From Ruminococcaceae bacterium YAD3003 (GTDB lineage Bacteria > Bacillota > Clostridia > Saccharofermentanales > Saccharofermentanaceae): 64,000 nucleotides of DNA. Of the stretch, positions 18,708 through 27,007 are shown piece after piece (position 1 is the first letter of the stretch; every line of letters starts with the position of its first letter). A program made the position numbers and the translations under genes. Location: assembly GCA_900107185.1 (NCBI GenBank), contig FNPA01000007.1, positions 109,115 through 173,114 of the forward strand, given 5' to 3'. Below the pieces are notes generated by a model. It saw only the letters and a list, made by a program, of their open reading frames with translations, was not told the origin of the DNA and made no database searches.

Positions 18708-19565
18708 TCAAACTATGTTCTTTATGCCTTCACAAATCCTTCTGGCAACCGCCGGATTGTTCATTGTATAAAGGTGTATGCCCTTTATGTCGCTCACCAG
18801 AAGATCAATTATCTGACTCAGACAGTATGACATTCCTGCATCAAAAAGTGCTTCTCTATTGTCCTCATATCGGGAAATGATCCTCTGAAATCTCTTCGGA
18901 AATGAAGCGTTGCACAATGAAACCATTCTCTTGATCTGCGCAGCGTTGATAACCGGCATTACTCCCGGGATTACGGGAATCTCAATTCCTGCGATCTCGC
19001 ACTCTTCATGGAAACGGTAGAAGATATCGTTATCAAAGAAGAGCTGGGACAACAACACTTCCGCACCTGCATCAACCTTCTTCTTGAGACTCTTGATCTC
19101 AGATACAGTGCTGGGTGATTCAGGATGACATTCAGGGTAGCATGCACCGAGGAAACAGAAATCGTTTCTGTCCTTGAGGTATGAGATGAGATCAGATGAA
19201 TGTTTGAAATCATCTTTCGCGCAGGCATTAGGATTCGGATCGCCACGGAGCGCGAGAATATTCTCGATTCCTTCGCTCTTTAGAACGTGCGCAAATTCAT
19301 CGATCTCATGCTTATCGTAGTGAAGGCATGTGAGATGTACCACAGGTTCGATGTTGTATTCATACTTTATCTTCTTTGCGAGCTCGATCGTCCTGTTGCA
19401 GTTGGACGATCCGCCTGCGCCGAAGGTAACACTTATGAAGTCAGGCTTAAGCTCTGCCAGGACCTCCAAAGTCTCGTCAATGTTATTGAGTTCCGTGTCT
19501 TTTTTAGGCGGGAAGATCTCAAAAGAGAGACTTCTTTTTGTGTTGTAAACCTGTGATACTTTCAT
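18708..19565 (-). CDS. metF: Methylenetetrahydrofolate reductase
   Basis: A 285-aa MTHFR that reduces 5,10-methylene-THF to 5-methyl-THF, the methyl donor for methionine synthesis. Family marks in order: LSFEIFPPK near the start, FISVTFGAGGSS, HLTCLHYDKHEI, ILALRGDPN, then FFDNDIFYRF and IPVIPGVMPV. Length matches bacterial MetF. It begins three bases after the metE stop with a GAGGA site. The pair therefore makes both the methyl donor and the methyl transferase, presumably under the divergent LysR regulator. Confidence 0.96.
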   Translation of the reverse strand: MKVSQVYNTKRSLSFEIFPPKKDTELNNIDETLEVLAELKPDFISVTFGAGGSSNCNRTIELAKKIKYEYNIEPVVHLTCLHYDKHEIDEFAHVLKSEGIENILALRGDPNPNACAKDDFKHSSDLISYLKDRNDFCFLGACYPECHPESPSTVSEIKSLKKKVDAGAEVLLSQLFFDNDIFYRFHEECEIAGIEIPVIPGVMPVINAAQIKRMVSLCNASFPKRFQRIISRYEDNREALFDAGMSYCLSQIIDLLVSDIKGIHLYTMNNPAVARRICEGIKNIV

Positions 19566-19568
19566 GTC

Positions 19569-21824
19569 TTATCCTCTGATTTGTTTTGCTGCTGCAACGA
19601 GGTTGGTAAGGCTCTTAACCGTCTCCTCATTGCCTCTTGTCTTAAGTCCGCAGTCGGGGTTAACCCAAAGCTTTGAATCTTCGATCTTTGCTCTCATCTT
19701 GGTAAGTGCAGTTACGATCTCTTCAACGGAAGGAACACGTGGGCTGTGGATATCGTAAACGCCCGGACCTACTTCTGTCTTGAAGTTGTTTTCCTTCAGA
19801 GAATCAAGGATCTGGAGGTCAGATCTTGATGCCTCGAAAGTGATTACGTCAGCATCCATTGCATCAATTGCAGGAATGATATCCGTAAATTCGCTGTAGC
19901 ACATATGAGTGTGGATCTGAGTTTCAGGCTTAACCTTGCTGTGAACGAGTCTGAATGCAGGGATTGCAAAATCAAGATATTCACTGTACCAGTCAGACTT
20001 TCTCAAAGGGAGCTTCTCACGAAGAGCTGCTTCGTCGATCTGGATGATGTTGATTCCGTTTGCTTCGAGATCCAAAACCTCATCACGGATTGCAAGTGCA
20101 ATCTGGAGGATGCTCTCCTTGATGGAGATATCTTCTCTCGGGAATGACCAGTTAAGGATCGTAACAGGACCTGTGAGCATTCCCTTAACAGGCTTATTTG
20201 TGCATGACTTAGCAAACTTTGACCACTCACCAGTGATTGCTTCTCTTCTTGATACATCACCCCAGATGATCGGCGGCTTAACGTTTCTTGTACCATAGGA
20301 CTGAACCCATGCCTTCTCTGTGAAGAGATAGCCGTTCAAGTGCTCACCGAAGTACTCGACCATGTCGTTTCTCTCGAACTCACCGTGAACGAGTACATCG
20401 AGACCGATCTCTTCCTGGAGCTTGATGCACTCAGCGATCTTCTGCTTGTTGAACTCAACATATTCTTCCTTGGACTTTAATCCCTTCTTGAATTCCTGAC
20501 GGTTCTTTCTGACATCAGATGTCTGAGGGAAAGATCCGATCGTTGTTGTCGGGAACAAAGGAAGATTAAGAATTTCCTTCTGAATCTTTTCTCTCTCTGC
20601 GAAAGCAGGGAGTCTTACATAATCAGCGTCTGTGATAGCGGCAACCTTTGCCTGTACTTCCTTATCCTCACTGTCTTTGCGGCCATTAAAGAGTTCCTGG
20701 TTCTTCCTATAATCATCGCTGTTCCCGTAATCAGTTCCTGCGATGGAAGCAATCTCAGAAAGCTCAGTGAGCTTTTCTTCTGCGAAAGCAAAATGCTTCT
20801 TGTAATCGTCAGAAAGTTTTGTTTCGTTATCGAGTGTGTAAGGAACATGGAGAAGTGAGCAGGATGTGCCGAGAACAACATTCTGTGCGCCTATTTCCTT
20901 CAATGCTGAAAGTGTCTTCTTGTAGTCGTTTCTCCAAATATTCTTACCGCATACAAGACCTGCAACGAGAGTCTTGTCTGAAGGGAAACCGTTTGTCTTA
21001 ACGAGTTCTAAGGACTTTCTGCCTTCAACAAAATCGATACCGATGAGATCGAAGTTGAGCTTGATTACTTCAGCATAGATATCTCTGATATCGCCGAAGT
21101 ATGTCTGAAGAAGGATCTTCGCACCGTTCTTTTTTGCAAGGATAGAAGAATAGATATTCTTGAAAAGTTCGATGTCAGCTGAATCAAGATCTCTTACGAG
21201 GTAAGGCTCATCAAATTCGATGAGATCAGCACCCTTGGAAGTGAGAACTGATACAAGCTTTACGTACTCTTCTGTGAGCTTGCCGGATACATCAGCGATC
21301 TTCTTAGAACCTGTGAACTTTGCGAGCTTTAAGAATGTGAAAGGTCCTACTACTGCAACCTTTGTATCTACACCAAGCTCTCTTGCTTCCTTGTATTCAT
21401 CAACAGGCTTTGTACCAACGAGCTTGATCTCTGTGTCATCGTCGATCTCAGGTACGAGATAGTGGTAGTTTGTGTTGAACCACTTCTTCATTGCGAGAGC
21501 CTTAACGTTGCCCTTATCACCCTGATAGCCTCTTGCGAGTGCGAAGTATGTCTCGAGCTCAGAAAGGCCTAAATCCTTATATCTCTGCGGAATAACGTTG
21601 AACAGGAATGCTGTATCAAGAACGTTGTCGTAGAAAGAGAAATCGTTAGATGAGATATATGTGATGCCTGCTTCCTTCTGCTTAAGGAGATCTTCTTTTC
21701 TGATTTCCTTAGCAACTGCCTGAAGTCCTGCTTCGTCGAGTTCGCCTGCGAAGAACTTCTCTGAAGCGAACTTGAGTTCTCTGTCTTTACCGATTCTCGG
21801 ATAACCGATGACTGATGTTTTCAT
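19569..21824 (-). CDS. metE: Cobalamin-independent methionine synthase
   Basis: A 751-aa MetE that transfers the methyl group of 5-methyl-THF (polyglutamate) to homocysteine. The N-terminal half starts [19 protein letters not shown]. The C-terminal catalytic barrel has the zinc ligands in HTHMCYSEF (His and Cys) and [10 protein letters not shown] (second Cys), with [14 protein letters not shown] for homocysteine binding. The ATG follows GGAGG at 6 bases. A longer in-frame extension would run through the regulatory region and is rejected. It leads the metE-metF unit. Confidence 0.97.
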   Translation of the reverse strand: MKTSVIGYPRIGKDRELKFASEKFFAGELDEAGLQAVAKEIRKEDLLKQKEAGITYISSNDFSFYDNVLDTAFLFNVIPQRYKDLGLSELETYFALARGYQGDKGNVKALAMKKWFNTNYHYLVPEIDDDTEIKLVGTKPVDEYKEARELGVDTKVAVVGPFTFLKLAKFTGSKKIADVSGKLTEEYVKLVSVLTSKGADLIEFDEPYLVRDLDSADIELFKNIYSSILAKKNGAKILLQTYFGDIRDIYAEVIKLNFDLIGIDFVEGRKSLELVKTNGFPSDKTLVAGLVCGKNIWRNDYKKTLSALKEIGAQNVVLGTSCSLLHVPYTLDNETKLSDDYKKHFAFAEEKLTELSEIASIAGTDYGNSDDYRKNQELFNGRKDSEDKEVQAKVAAITDADYVRLPAFAEREKIQKEILNLPLFPTTTIGSFPQTSDVRKNRQEFKKGLKSKEEYVEFNKQKIAECIKLQEEIGLDVLVHGEFERNDMVEYFGEHLNGYLFTEKAWVQSYGTRNVKPPIIWGDVSRREAITGEWSKFAKSCTNKPVKGMLTGPVTILNWSFPREDISIKESILQIALAIRDEVLDLEANGINIIQIDEAALREKLPLRKSDWYSEYLDFAIPAFRLVHSKVKPETQIHTHMCYSEFTDIIPAIDAMDADVITFEASRSDLQILDSLKENNFKTEVGPGVYDIHSPRVPSVEEIVTALTKMRAKIEDSKLWVNPDCGLKTRGNEETVKSLTNLVAAAKQIRG

Positions 21825-21865
21825 ATGTATTTCCTCCGTATTGGGTCGATAATTTGTTGTCTCGG

Positions 21866-21894
21866 AGTATAATCCCACCTTGTCAATGGGTAAA
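21866..21894 (-). promoter_or_regulatory. Candidate metE promoter
   Basis: On the minus strand, TTTACC and TATACT are separated by 17 bases and lie ~40-70 bases before the metE ATG. The -35 is poor (3/6) and the -10 good (5/6), as expected for an activator-dependent promoter. The inverted repeat described next is centred near -65 relative to the inferred start. Confidence 0.4.
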
Positions 21895-21915
21895 ATACAT
21901 ATAACCTGCGTTTGT

Positions 21916-21934
21916 CCATAGATTTTCTCTATGG
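21916..21934. promoter_or_regulatory. LysR-type operator candidate between metE and its regulator
   Basis: A perfect 7-bp inverted repeat CCATAGA-N5-TCTATGG. It contains the ATAG-N7-CTAT form of the LysR recognition motif and lies in the divergent intergenic region. Its centre is ~31 bases upstream of the proposed metE -35, the standard position for a LysR recognition site. Confidence 0.6.
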
Positions 21935-21981
21935 CAAGTAGTAAAATGTCAACACAATCTATTTGAAGGGAATATATATTC

Positions 21982-22893
21982 ATGACATATAAACAGCTCC
22001 AATACATTGTAACCGTTGCAGAAGAAGGCAATATCACGAGTGCGGCGAAGAAGTTATTCATTGCGCAGCCGAGTCTTACATCTGCCATAAGAGAATTAGA
22101 GAACGAATACGGGATCACGATTTTCGCGAGGTCAAATAAAGGAATAAAACTCACTTCCGACGGTGAAGAATTCTTGGGATATGCCAGACAGGTACTCGAC
22201 CAGACAACACTTATAGAAGAACGCTACAAAGGAAAAAGCTCAGGTAAGCTGAAGTTTTTTGTATCAGCGCAGCACTATTCTTTCGCTGTCGAAGCTTTTG
22301 TTGAACTGCTCAAAAGAAGCGGTGCTGACAAATACGAATTTCACATGAGAGAGACACAGACGTTCAACATCATTGACGATGTATCGCATTTAAGAAGTGA
22401 AATCGGAATCCTATATCTCAACAAGTTTAACGAAGAAGTAATCACCAAAACTCTTCGTGATAACAACCTGTCGTTCACTCCGCTGTTTAAGGCCGAGCCT
22501 CATGTCTTTATCGGTAAGAACTCACCTCTGGCTTCAAAGAAATATCTTACACTCGAAGATCTGAAACCCTATCCCCGTCTGTCTTACGAACAGGGCAGCC
22601 ACAACTCATTCTACTTCTCGGAAGAGATCTTAAGCACCGAAGACAGCGACAAGGAACTGGTTGTCCTTGACCGTGCAACGCTCTTTAACATGCTGATCGG
22701 TCTTGACGGTTACACCATCTGCAGCGGTGTCATTAACGAGGAGCTTAACGGTCCTAACATCATCGCAAAGAAACTGAAGGTCGACGATTACATGGAGATA
22801 GGATACATACTCCCTAACTCCATTCACCCATCGCACCTTACCGGAGAATATATCGAAATTCTAAAAGAGCTTACTAAGAAAAGCCGCCGTTAA
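21982..22893 (+). CDS. LysR family regulator, divergent from metE
   Basis: A 303-aa LysR-type regulator. The N-terminal winged helix-turn-helix (~1-60: [20 protein letters not shown], then [20 protein letters not shown]) is classic. The effector domain (~90-295) begins [12 protein letters not shown]. It stands divergent to metE-metF with a palindrome in between, so it probably controls methionine biosynthesis and its own gene, in the manner of MetR but not closely like E. coli MetR. Ribosome site GAAGGGA. It ends with a 4-base overlap with the convergent nitroreductase. Confidence 0.92.
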   Translation: MTYKQLQYIVTVAEEGNITSAAKKLFIAQPSLTSAIRELENEYGITIFARSNKGIKLTSDGEEFLGYARQVLDQTTLIEERYKGKSSGKLKFFVSAQHYSFAVEAFVELLKRSGADKYEFHMRETQTFNIIDDVSHLRSEIGILYLNKFNEEVITKTLRDNNLSFTPLFKAEPHVFIGKNSPLASKKYLTLEDLKPYPRLSYEQGSHNSFYFSEEILSTEDSDKELVVLDRATLFNMLIGLDGYTICSGVINEELNGPNIIAKKLKVDDYMEIGYILPNSIHPSHLTGEYIEILKELTKKSRR

Positions 22894-23420
22894 TCTTTAG
22901 GAAAAACATTAAACCAAGCACGCTCTTCGAAAGACTTCTTAACCGGCATCCTGGCTTCTTCTTCTGCTATGCCTACAGGCAGGAAACAGACTAGATCGTA
23001 GTCATCAGGAACGCCAAGAATCTTTGCCATAACAGATGCGATGTCATCGTCATCTGTAATATGTCCTTCGTACCAGCAGCTCGAATAACCCAGCTCTACA
23101 ATTGCAAGGAGCATGTTCTCAATAGCGGCAGAATAATCCTGAACAGCAAAACACTTATCACGGTATGCATTTATGCGCTTTGTAAGCACACAAATAGCCG
23201 CAGGCGCAGTCTGTGCAACAGGAGGATTAATTGCTCCCTTAAGTTTTGCGAGAACCTCAGGATCATCAATGGCAATAAGACTTGTCGTCTGCTTATTGCA
23301 TCCTGAAGGAGCAGCCAGTCCGGCCTCCATGATCTTTACCAGATCTTCTCTCGGAACCGCAACGTCCTTAAACTTACCACGGTAACTTCTTCTCATATTA
23401 ACGGCTTCAAATACGTTCAT
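22890..23420 (-). CDS. Nitroreductase family protein
   Basis: A 176-aa FMN-dependent nitroreductase-fold protein. The FMN-phosphate motif is near the start (MRRSYRGKFKDVAVPREDL), followed by AAPSGCNKQTTSLI and the second flavin segment LAIVELGYSSCWYEGHI. Such enzymes reduce nitro or quinone compounds with NAD(P)H. The ATG overlaps the stop of the 4Fe-4S protein by four bases, so translation is probably coupled. It is the last gene of a four-gene redox operon. Confidence 0.9.
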   Translation of the reverse strand: MNVFEAVNMRRSYRGKFKDVAVPREDLVKIMEAGLAAPSGCNKQTTSLIAIDDPEVLAKLKGAINPPVAQTAPAAICVLTKRINAYRDKCFAVQDYSAAIENMLLAIVELGYSSCWYEGHITDDDDIASVMAKILGVPDDYDLVCFLPVGIAEEEARMPVKKSFEERAWFNVFPKD

Positions 23421-24277
23421 TTTTCCACCTCGATATTCCCGGTTTTTAATTCAACTTTACCCTTAGTAAATCCCAGATGCAAAGCGTTCTTAGGACATGC
23501 ATCAACACACTCACCGCAGCGGATACATTCCATGCTGTTAGGTGTCTTAACAGGATCGATATTCATCTGGCATGCCTTAGCACACGCACCACAGTTAATG
23601 CACTTGTTTTTGTCATGTGTCATTCTGTAAAGAGCGATCTTATTAAAGAATCCGTATATCGCGCCGAGCGGACAAACATACTTACAGAACGGGCGTCTTA
23701 CGATGAGTCCCAAAACTATAAATATGCAAAGGAGAATTACTTTCCAGCTGAATAAAGGTCCTAATACCGTTCTGACTTTTTCATCCACGGCTGCCAGCAT
23801 TATGCCGGCGATCGTTCCGTCTGGACAAACGTATTTGCAAAAGAACGGCGTCAGCTTAAATGTCATCGGCAGGATAATTACCAGAACTAACAAAACTGCA
23901 TATTTCAGATAGCGGAGGAACTTATCGATCTTGAATCTGTTTTTCTTGTAAAACGGGATCTTATAGATAAGGTCCTGCAAAAAACCAAACGGACATAAGA
24001 ATCCGCATACCGCTCTTCCCAATACCGCACCGAAAAAGATAAGAAGTCCAACAACATAGTATGGAAACTTAAACTTCATTCCGCTCAAAAAGCTTTGCAG
24101 CGAACCAATAGGACAAGAACCGATCGCACCAGGACATGAATAACAGTTAAGTCCGGGAACGCATACTGATTTACTGGCACCTTCATAAATCCTACCGGTG
24201 AAGAAACCTTTGAAGTTGGCGTTCTGCAGGAGTGTTGCCGCCGCTTGGATACCGAATCTTATCTTTTTCCTATCCAA
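23417..24277 (-). CDS. NapH-like 4Fe-4S membrane protein
   Basis: A 286-aa polytopic protein of the NapH/NosR/CcoG-like group. About five membrane segments carry CGFLCPFGFLQDLIYKIPF and CKYVCPLGAIYGFFNK, family motifs. Two C-terminal CxxCxxCxxxCP ferredoxin clusters follow (CINCGACAKACQ and CIRCGECVDACP). It probably moves electrons between the quinone pool or a soluble donor and a partner at the membrane. The start is TTG, overlapping the upstream 45-aa peptide gene by 8 bases. The neighbouring TlpA-like thioredoxin and CXXC peptide point to thiol-redox delivery across the membrane. Confidence 0.92.
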   Translation of the reverse strand: MDRKKIRFGIQAAATLLQNANFKGFFTGRIYEGASKSVCVPGLNCYSCPGAIGSCPIGSLQSFLSGMKFKFPYYVVGLLIFFGAVLGRAVCGFLCPFGFLQDLIYKIPFYKKNRFKIDKFLRYLKYAVLLVLVIILPMTFKLTPFFCKYVCPDGTIAGIMLAAVDEKVRTVLGPLFSWKVILLCIFIVLGLIVRRPFCKYVCPLGAIYGFFNKIALYRMTHDKNKCINCGACAKACQMNIDPVKTPNSMECIRCGECVDACPKNALHLGFTKGKVELKTGNIEVEK

Positions 24278-24407
24278 GGCCTACACACTCCATACAGATC
24301 CTTACTGCTTTATGCAGGATCGATTCCGGCTGTTGCATAATTATTCCGACGGCGATAAGTCCTGCCGCCAAAACGATTAAACATACTGCCGGAAGATATC
24401 TTTTCAT
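24270..24407 (-). CDS. CD1871A-like small membrane protein with CXXC motif
   Basis: A 45-aa protein with one membrane helix (~5-24, PAVCLIVLAAGLIAVGIIMQ) and a C-terminal CMEC motif (Cys38, Cys41). Its ATG shares one base with the TGA of the TlpA-like gene (TGATG), and its 3' end overlaps the ferredoxin gene by 8 bases, so it is clearly part of that operon. Size, helix, CXXC near the C-terminus and context match my memory of the CD1871A family, found beside TlpA and 4Fe-4S proteins in Clostridia. It may be a thiol relay between the lipoprotein and the membrane ferredoxin (inference). Confidence 0.8.
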   Translation of the reverse strand: MKRYLPAVCLIVLAAGLIAVGIIMQQPESILHKAVRICMECVGLG

Positions 24408-25063
24408 CAGTTACCCAAATATCTCTTTACGAGTGATTCCCATTCCTTATAACTCTTTGAACCTACGATCAAGGTACTGTCCATACCTTCGAAAGATGAG
24501 CCTGTATCAATTACATTGCCGTTCTTATCGACAAAAATAGTTGTGGGAACATAACCTGTCTGATACTTATCAAAATCAATGGTATATGTAAGTATCGGAT
24601 AGCTTGTTTTGCAGCTGCTTAATATATCATCAACTTCAGATTCCATTGAAGTCTCTGAATAAACGCCAATAACAAGAAGGCCTTCGTCCTTATAGTCTTC
24701 ATAGAGTTTTTCAATATCCGACATCTCAGAAACGCAGGGGCCGCACCAGGGTTCCCAGAAGTTGATCATTGTCAGCTCGTGATCAGCAAAAATGCTGTTA
24801 TCGTAAGTCTGACCGTTTCTGTCTGTCGTACTGAAAACGACTATGTCTCCCGTGGGTAAAACCTGAACTGTAGTATCTGAAACAGAAACTTCTACGGTCG
24901 TGTTATCTGCGGTAGTTTCATCACCGTTATTTTTTCTGCCGTCTTCGTCATCTACCTGTTCGGTATCACGGGTCTTTTTTGTTGTCTCATCCGTAACGGC
25001 AGAACAGGATGCCATTGCAAACAGCATGGCTCCGCATAATGCAAGTGAAATCAATTTTTTCAT
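24407..25063 (-). CDS. TlpA/ResA-like thioredoxin-fold lipoprotein
   Basis: A 218-aa lipoprotein. The signal peptide ends in a lipobox-like MASC (acylated Cys ~20). A Thr/Asp/Glu-rich spacer (~22-75) is followed by a thioredoxin domain (~85-215) with the redox motif WEPWCGPCVSEM and the cis-Pro region GYVPTTIFVD. Such proteins reduce or isomerise disulphides outside the membrane. The ATG with GAGAGG is preferred; the longer form adds 16 residues ahead of the signal peptide. First gene of the TlpA / CXXC peptide / 4Fe-4S / nitroreductase operon. A TATAAT-like -10 lies ~30 bases upstream. Confidence 0.92.
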   Translation of the reverse strand: MKKLISLALCGAMLFAMASCSAVTDETTKKTRDTEQVDDEDGRKNNGDETTADNTTVEVSVSDTTVQVLPTGDIVVFSTTDRNGQTYDNSIFADHELTMINFWEPWCGPCVSEMSDIEKLYEDYKDEGLLVIGVYSETSMESEVDDILSSCKTSYPILTYTIDFDKYQTGYVPTTIFVDKNGNVIDTGSSFEGMDSTLIVGSKSYKEWESLVKRYLGN

Positions 25064-25237
25064 ATATTTTCCTCTCTTCCCCAAGATTGCCGTTATTATA
25101 TCAGTCTTCATCTCAAAACTTATGTGAATACTAAGGCATCATGGTTAATCTGTAATCGAACGGTAAAGAACCCATCTGTCTAATAATATATTAAATATGA
25201 TACAATAAATCATGTGTTTCATAGTGGGGTGATTTCT

Positions 25238-27007
25238 ATGACTAAATGGATAATTGTAGTTGACGATGACACAGCCAACCTTAAGATCGCAGGCCATATC
25301 CTGAGCAAAAACAATTTCAGAGTTACAGCCCTAAAATCCGGTAAATCTTTTTTGGAATATGTAGACGGCAACGGAATGCCGGATCTTGTTCTGCTTGATA
25401 TTAAGATGCCGGAGATGGATGGCTTCGAGACTCTTGAGAATTTGCGCAAACTCGAAGAGAAAAAGGGATTAATGAAAACCCCTGTTATCTTCCTTACAGC
25501 AGATGAAGATGTCGATACTGAGACACGTGGTTTTGAGGTCGGTGTATCTGACTTCATCCGCAAACCGTTTAACCCTGATGTTCTCATCAGACGTATCAGC
25601 AACATCGTTTCCAACAGTCAGGAAATGCAGAACCTCAAGAGTGAGGCTTCGATCGATAAACTCACAGGTCTGTTGAACAAAGGTGCAACAGGAGTTGAAT
25701 TATCCAGAGTATGTTCACAGTCTTCAGGTTGTCTCATGATGATCGACCTCGACTCATTCAAACTCGTAAACGATATTTACGGTCACGAGATGGGCGATAA
25801 GGTTCTTATCGGTTTCTCCGATCTCGTACGTAAGACTGTACCTTCGGGAAGCAAGTGCGGCCGTATCGGCGGTGACGAATTCGTTGCTTTCGCGATGGGC
25901 GTCAATTCAGAAGACCAGGTAAAAGAAATCACAGTAAGACTTAACGAAGATCTCGTTGCCATGGCAAAGCAGCTCATGGGTGAAGATATGGGTATCCCTC
26001 TCGGAACTTCTATCGGTGCGATCTTCGTTCCTAAATTCGGCAACGATTACAATTCACTTTTGAAACTCGCCGATAAATCACTTTACATCGTTAAGAAAAA
26101 CGGCAAGCACGGTTATGAACTCTACGATGAAGATACTTTCGATGAGAACGATAACACCGAACTCGACATCCAGGCTATTTCGGAGATCCTTGGTGAACGT
26201 TCCATCCAGAACATGGCACTCCATCTGGACAAGGAAGCATTCTCACACGTATACCGTTACGTTATCAGATATACGCTAAGACATAACATCAATGTCTGCA
26301 AAGTATTGTTCACGGTTAATCCTGCAGAAGGAATTACCAACGGCGAATACGCTGAGCTCGTTGATGATTTTGGAACACAGATCAGAACATCACTCAGAAA
26401 ATCAGACTTCTACATGCGAAATAACAAGAAACAGTATTTCGTATTCCTCACTGACATAAGAGAAGATTCCTATCAAAAAGTTGTCGACCACATCATCGAT
26501 AACTGGGAAAGTGAACACAAAGGAACTCTTAAGGTAACTTACACCACAGAATTCGTACGCGGTAATTCAAAGTATTACCAGATCAATCCTGTTAAGCACG
26601 TTATCGTAGTTGACGATGACGATATTAATTTGCAGATCGCAAATAAGATACTGAGCTCCAGCGGAATCGAGGTCACGACATTAAAGTCCGGCGAAGAACT
26701 TCTCGATCATCTCGAAAAGGATACTACTCTCCCCGACCTTGTACTTCTCGACGTCAAGATGCCCGGTCTTGACGGTTATGAAACTATGAAGAGACTTCGC
26801 ACCAAGGATACTCCCGCTGCCCGTCTCCCCGTTATTTTCCTGACAGCTGACGAGAGCGACGAATCAGAAGCAACGGGATTGGCACTCGGCGCGTTGGATT
26901 ATATCCGTAAACCCTTTGTACCGGAGGTTCTCCTCCTAAGGGTAAATCACATGATCGAATTGCTAACCTTGCAGAAGCAGCTTCATCATGAGGTGCATAA
27001 TTCATGA
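25238..27007 (+). CDS. REC-GGDEF-(degenerate GGDEF)-REC response regulator
   Basis: A 589-aa soluble regulator. REC1 (~3-125) has Asp54 in LVLLDIKMP, and a GGDEF domain (~138-305) has an intact GGDEF at 211-215 (GRIGGDEFVAFAMG), so it probably makes cyclic di-GMP. I see no RxxD inhibition site five residues upstream. The next ~140 residues (~310-455) have GGDEF-like secondary structure, with RKSDFYMRNNKKQYFVFLTD where the signature should be, apparently a dead copy. REC2 (~460-580) has Asp505. It has a GGGGTGA ribosome site and overlaps the next kinase gene by four bases (ATGA). It may receive phosphate from both downstream kinases. Confidence 0.9.
   Translation: MTKWIIVVDDDTANLKIAGHILSKNNFRVTALKSGKSFLEYVDGNGMPDLVLLDIKMPEMDGFETLENLRKLEEKKGLMKTPVIFLTADEDVDTETRGFEVGVSDFIRKPFNPDVLIRRISNIVSNSQEMQNLKSEASIDKLTGLLNKGATGVELSRVCSQSSGCLMMIDLDSFKLVNDIYGHEMGDKVLIGFSDLVRKTVPSGSKCGRIGGDEFVAFAMGVNSEDQVKEITVRLNEDLVAMAKQLMGEDMGIPLGTSIGAIFVPKFGNDYNSLLKLADKSLYIVKKNGKHGYELYDEDTFDENDNTELDIQAISEILGERSIQNMALHLDKEAFSHVYRYVIRYTLRHNINVCKVLFTVNPAEGITNGEYAELVDDFGTQIRTSLRKSDFYMRNNKKQYFVFLTDIREDSYQKVVDHIIDNWESEHKGTLKVTYTTEFVRGNSKYYQINPVKHVIVVDDDDINLQIANKILSSSGIEVTTLKSGEELLDHLEKDTTLPDLVLLDVKMPGLDGYETMKRLRTKDTPAARLPVIFLTADESDESEATGLALGALDYIRKPFVPEVLLLRVNHMIELLTLQKQLHHEVHNS

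Noticed and set aside
19566..21981. SAM (S-box) or T-box riboswitch controlling metE-metF
   Set aside because: The metE leader is short (~40 bases from the inferred start) and holds no conserved riboswitch core.
25112..25237. Cyclic di-GMP riboswitch before the REC-GGDEF gene
   Set aside because: I looked for the GEMM conserved core and found none; the gap is AT-rich with only promoter-like TATGAT/TACAAT.
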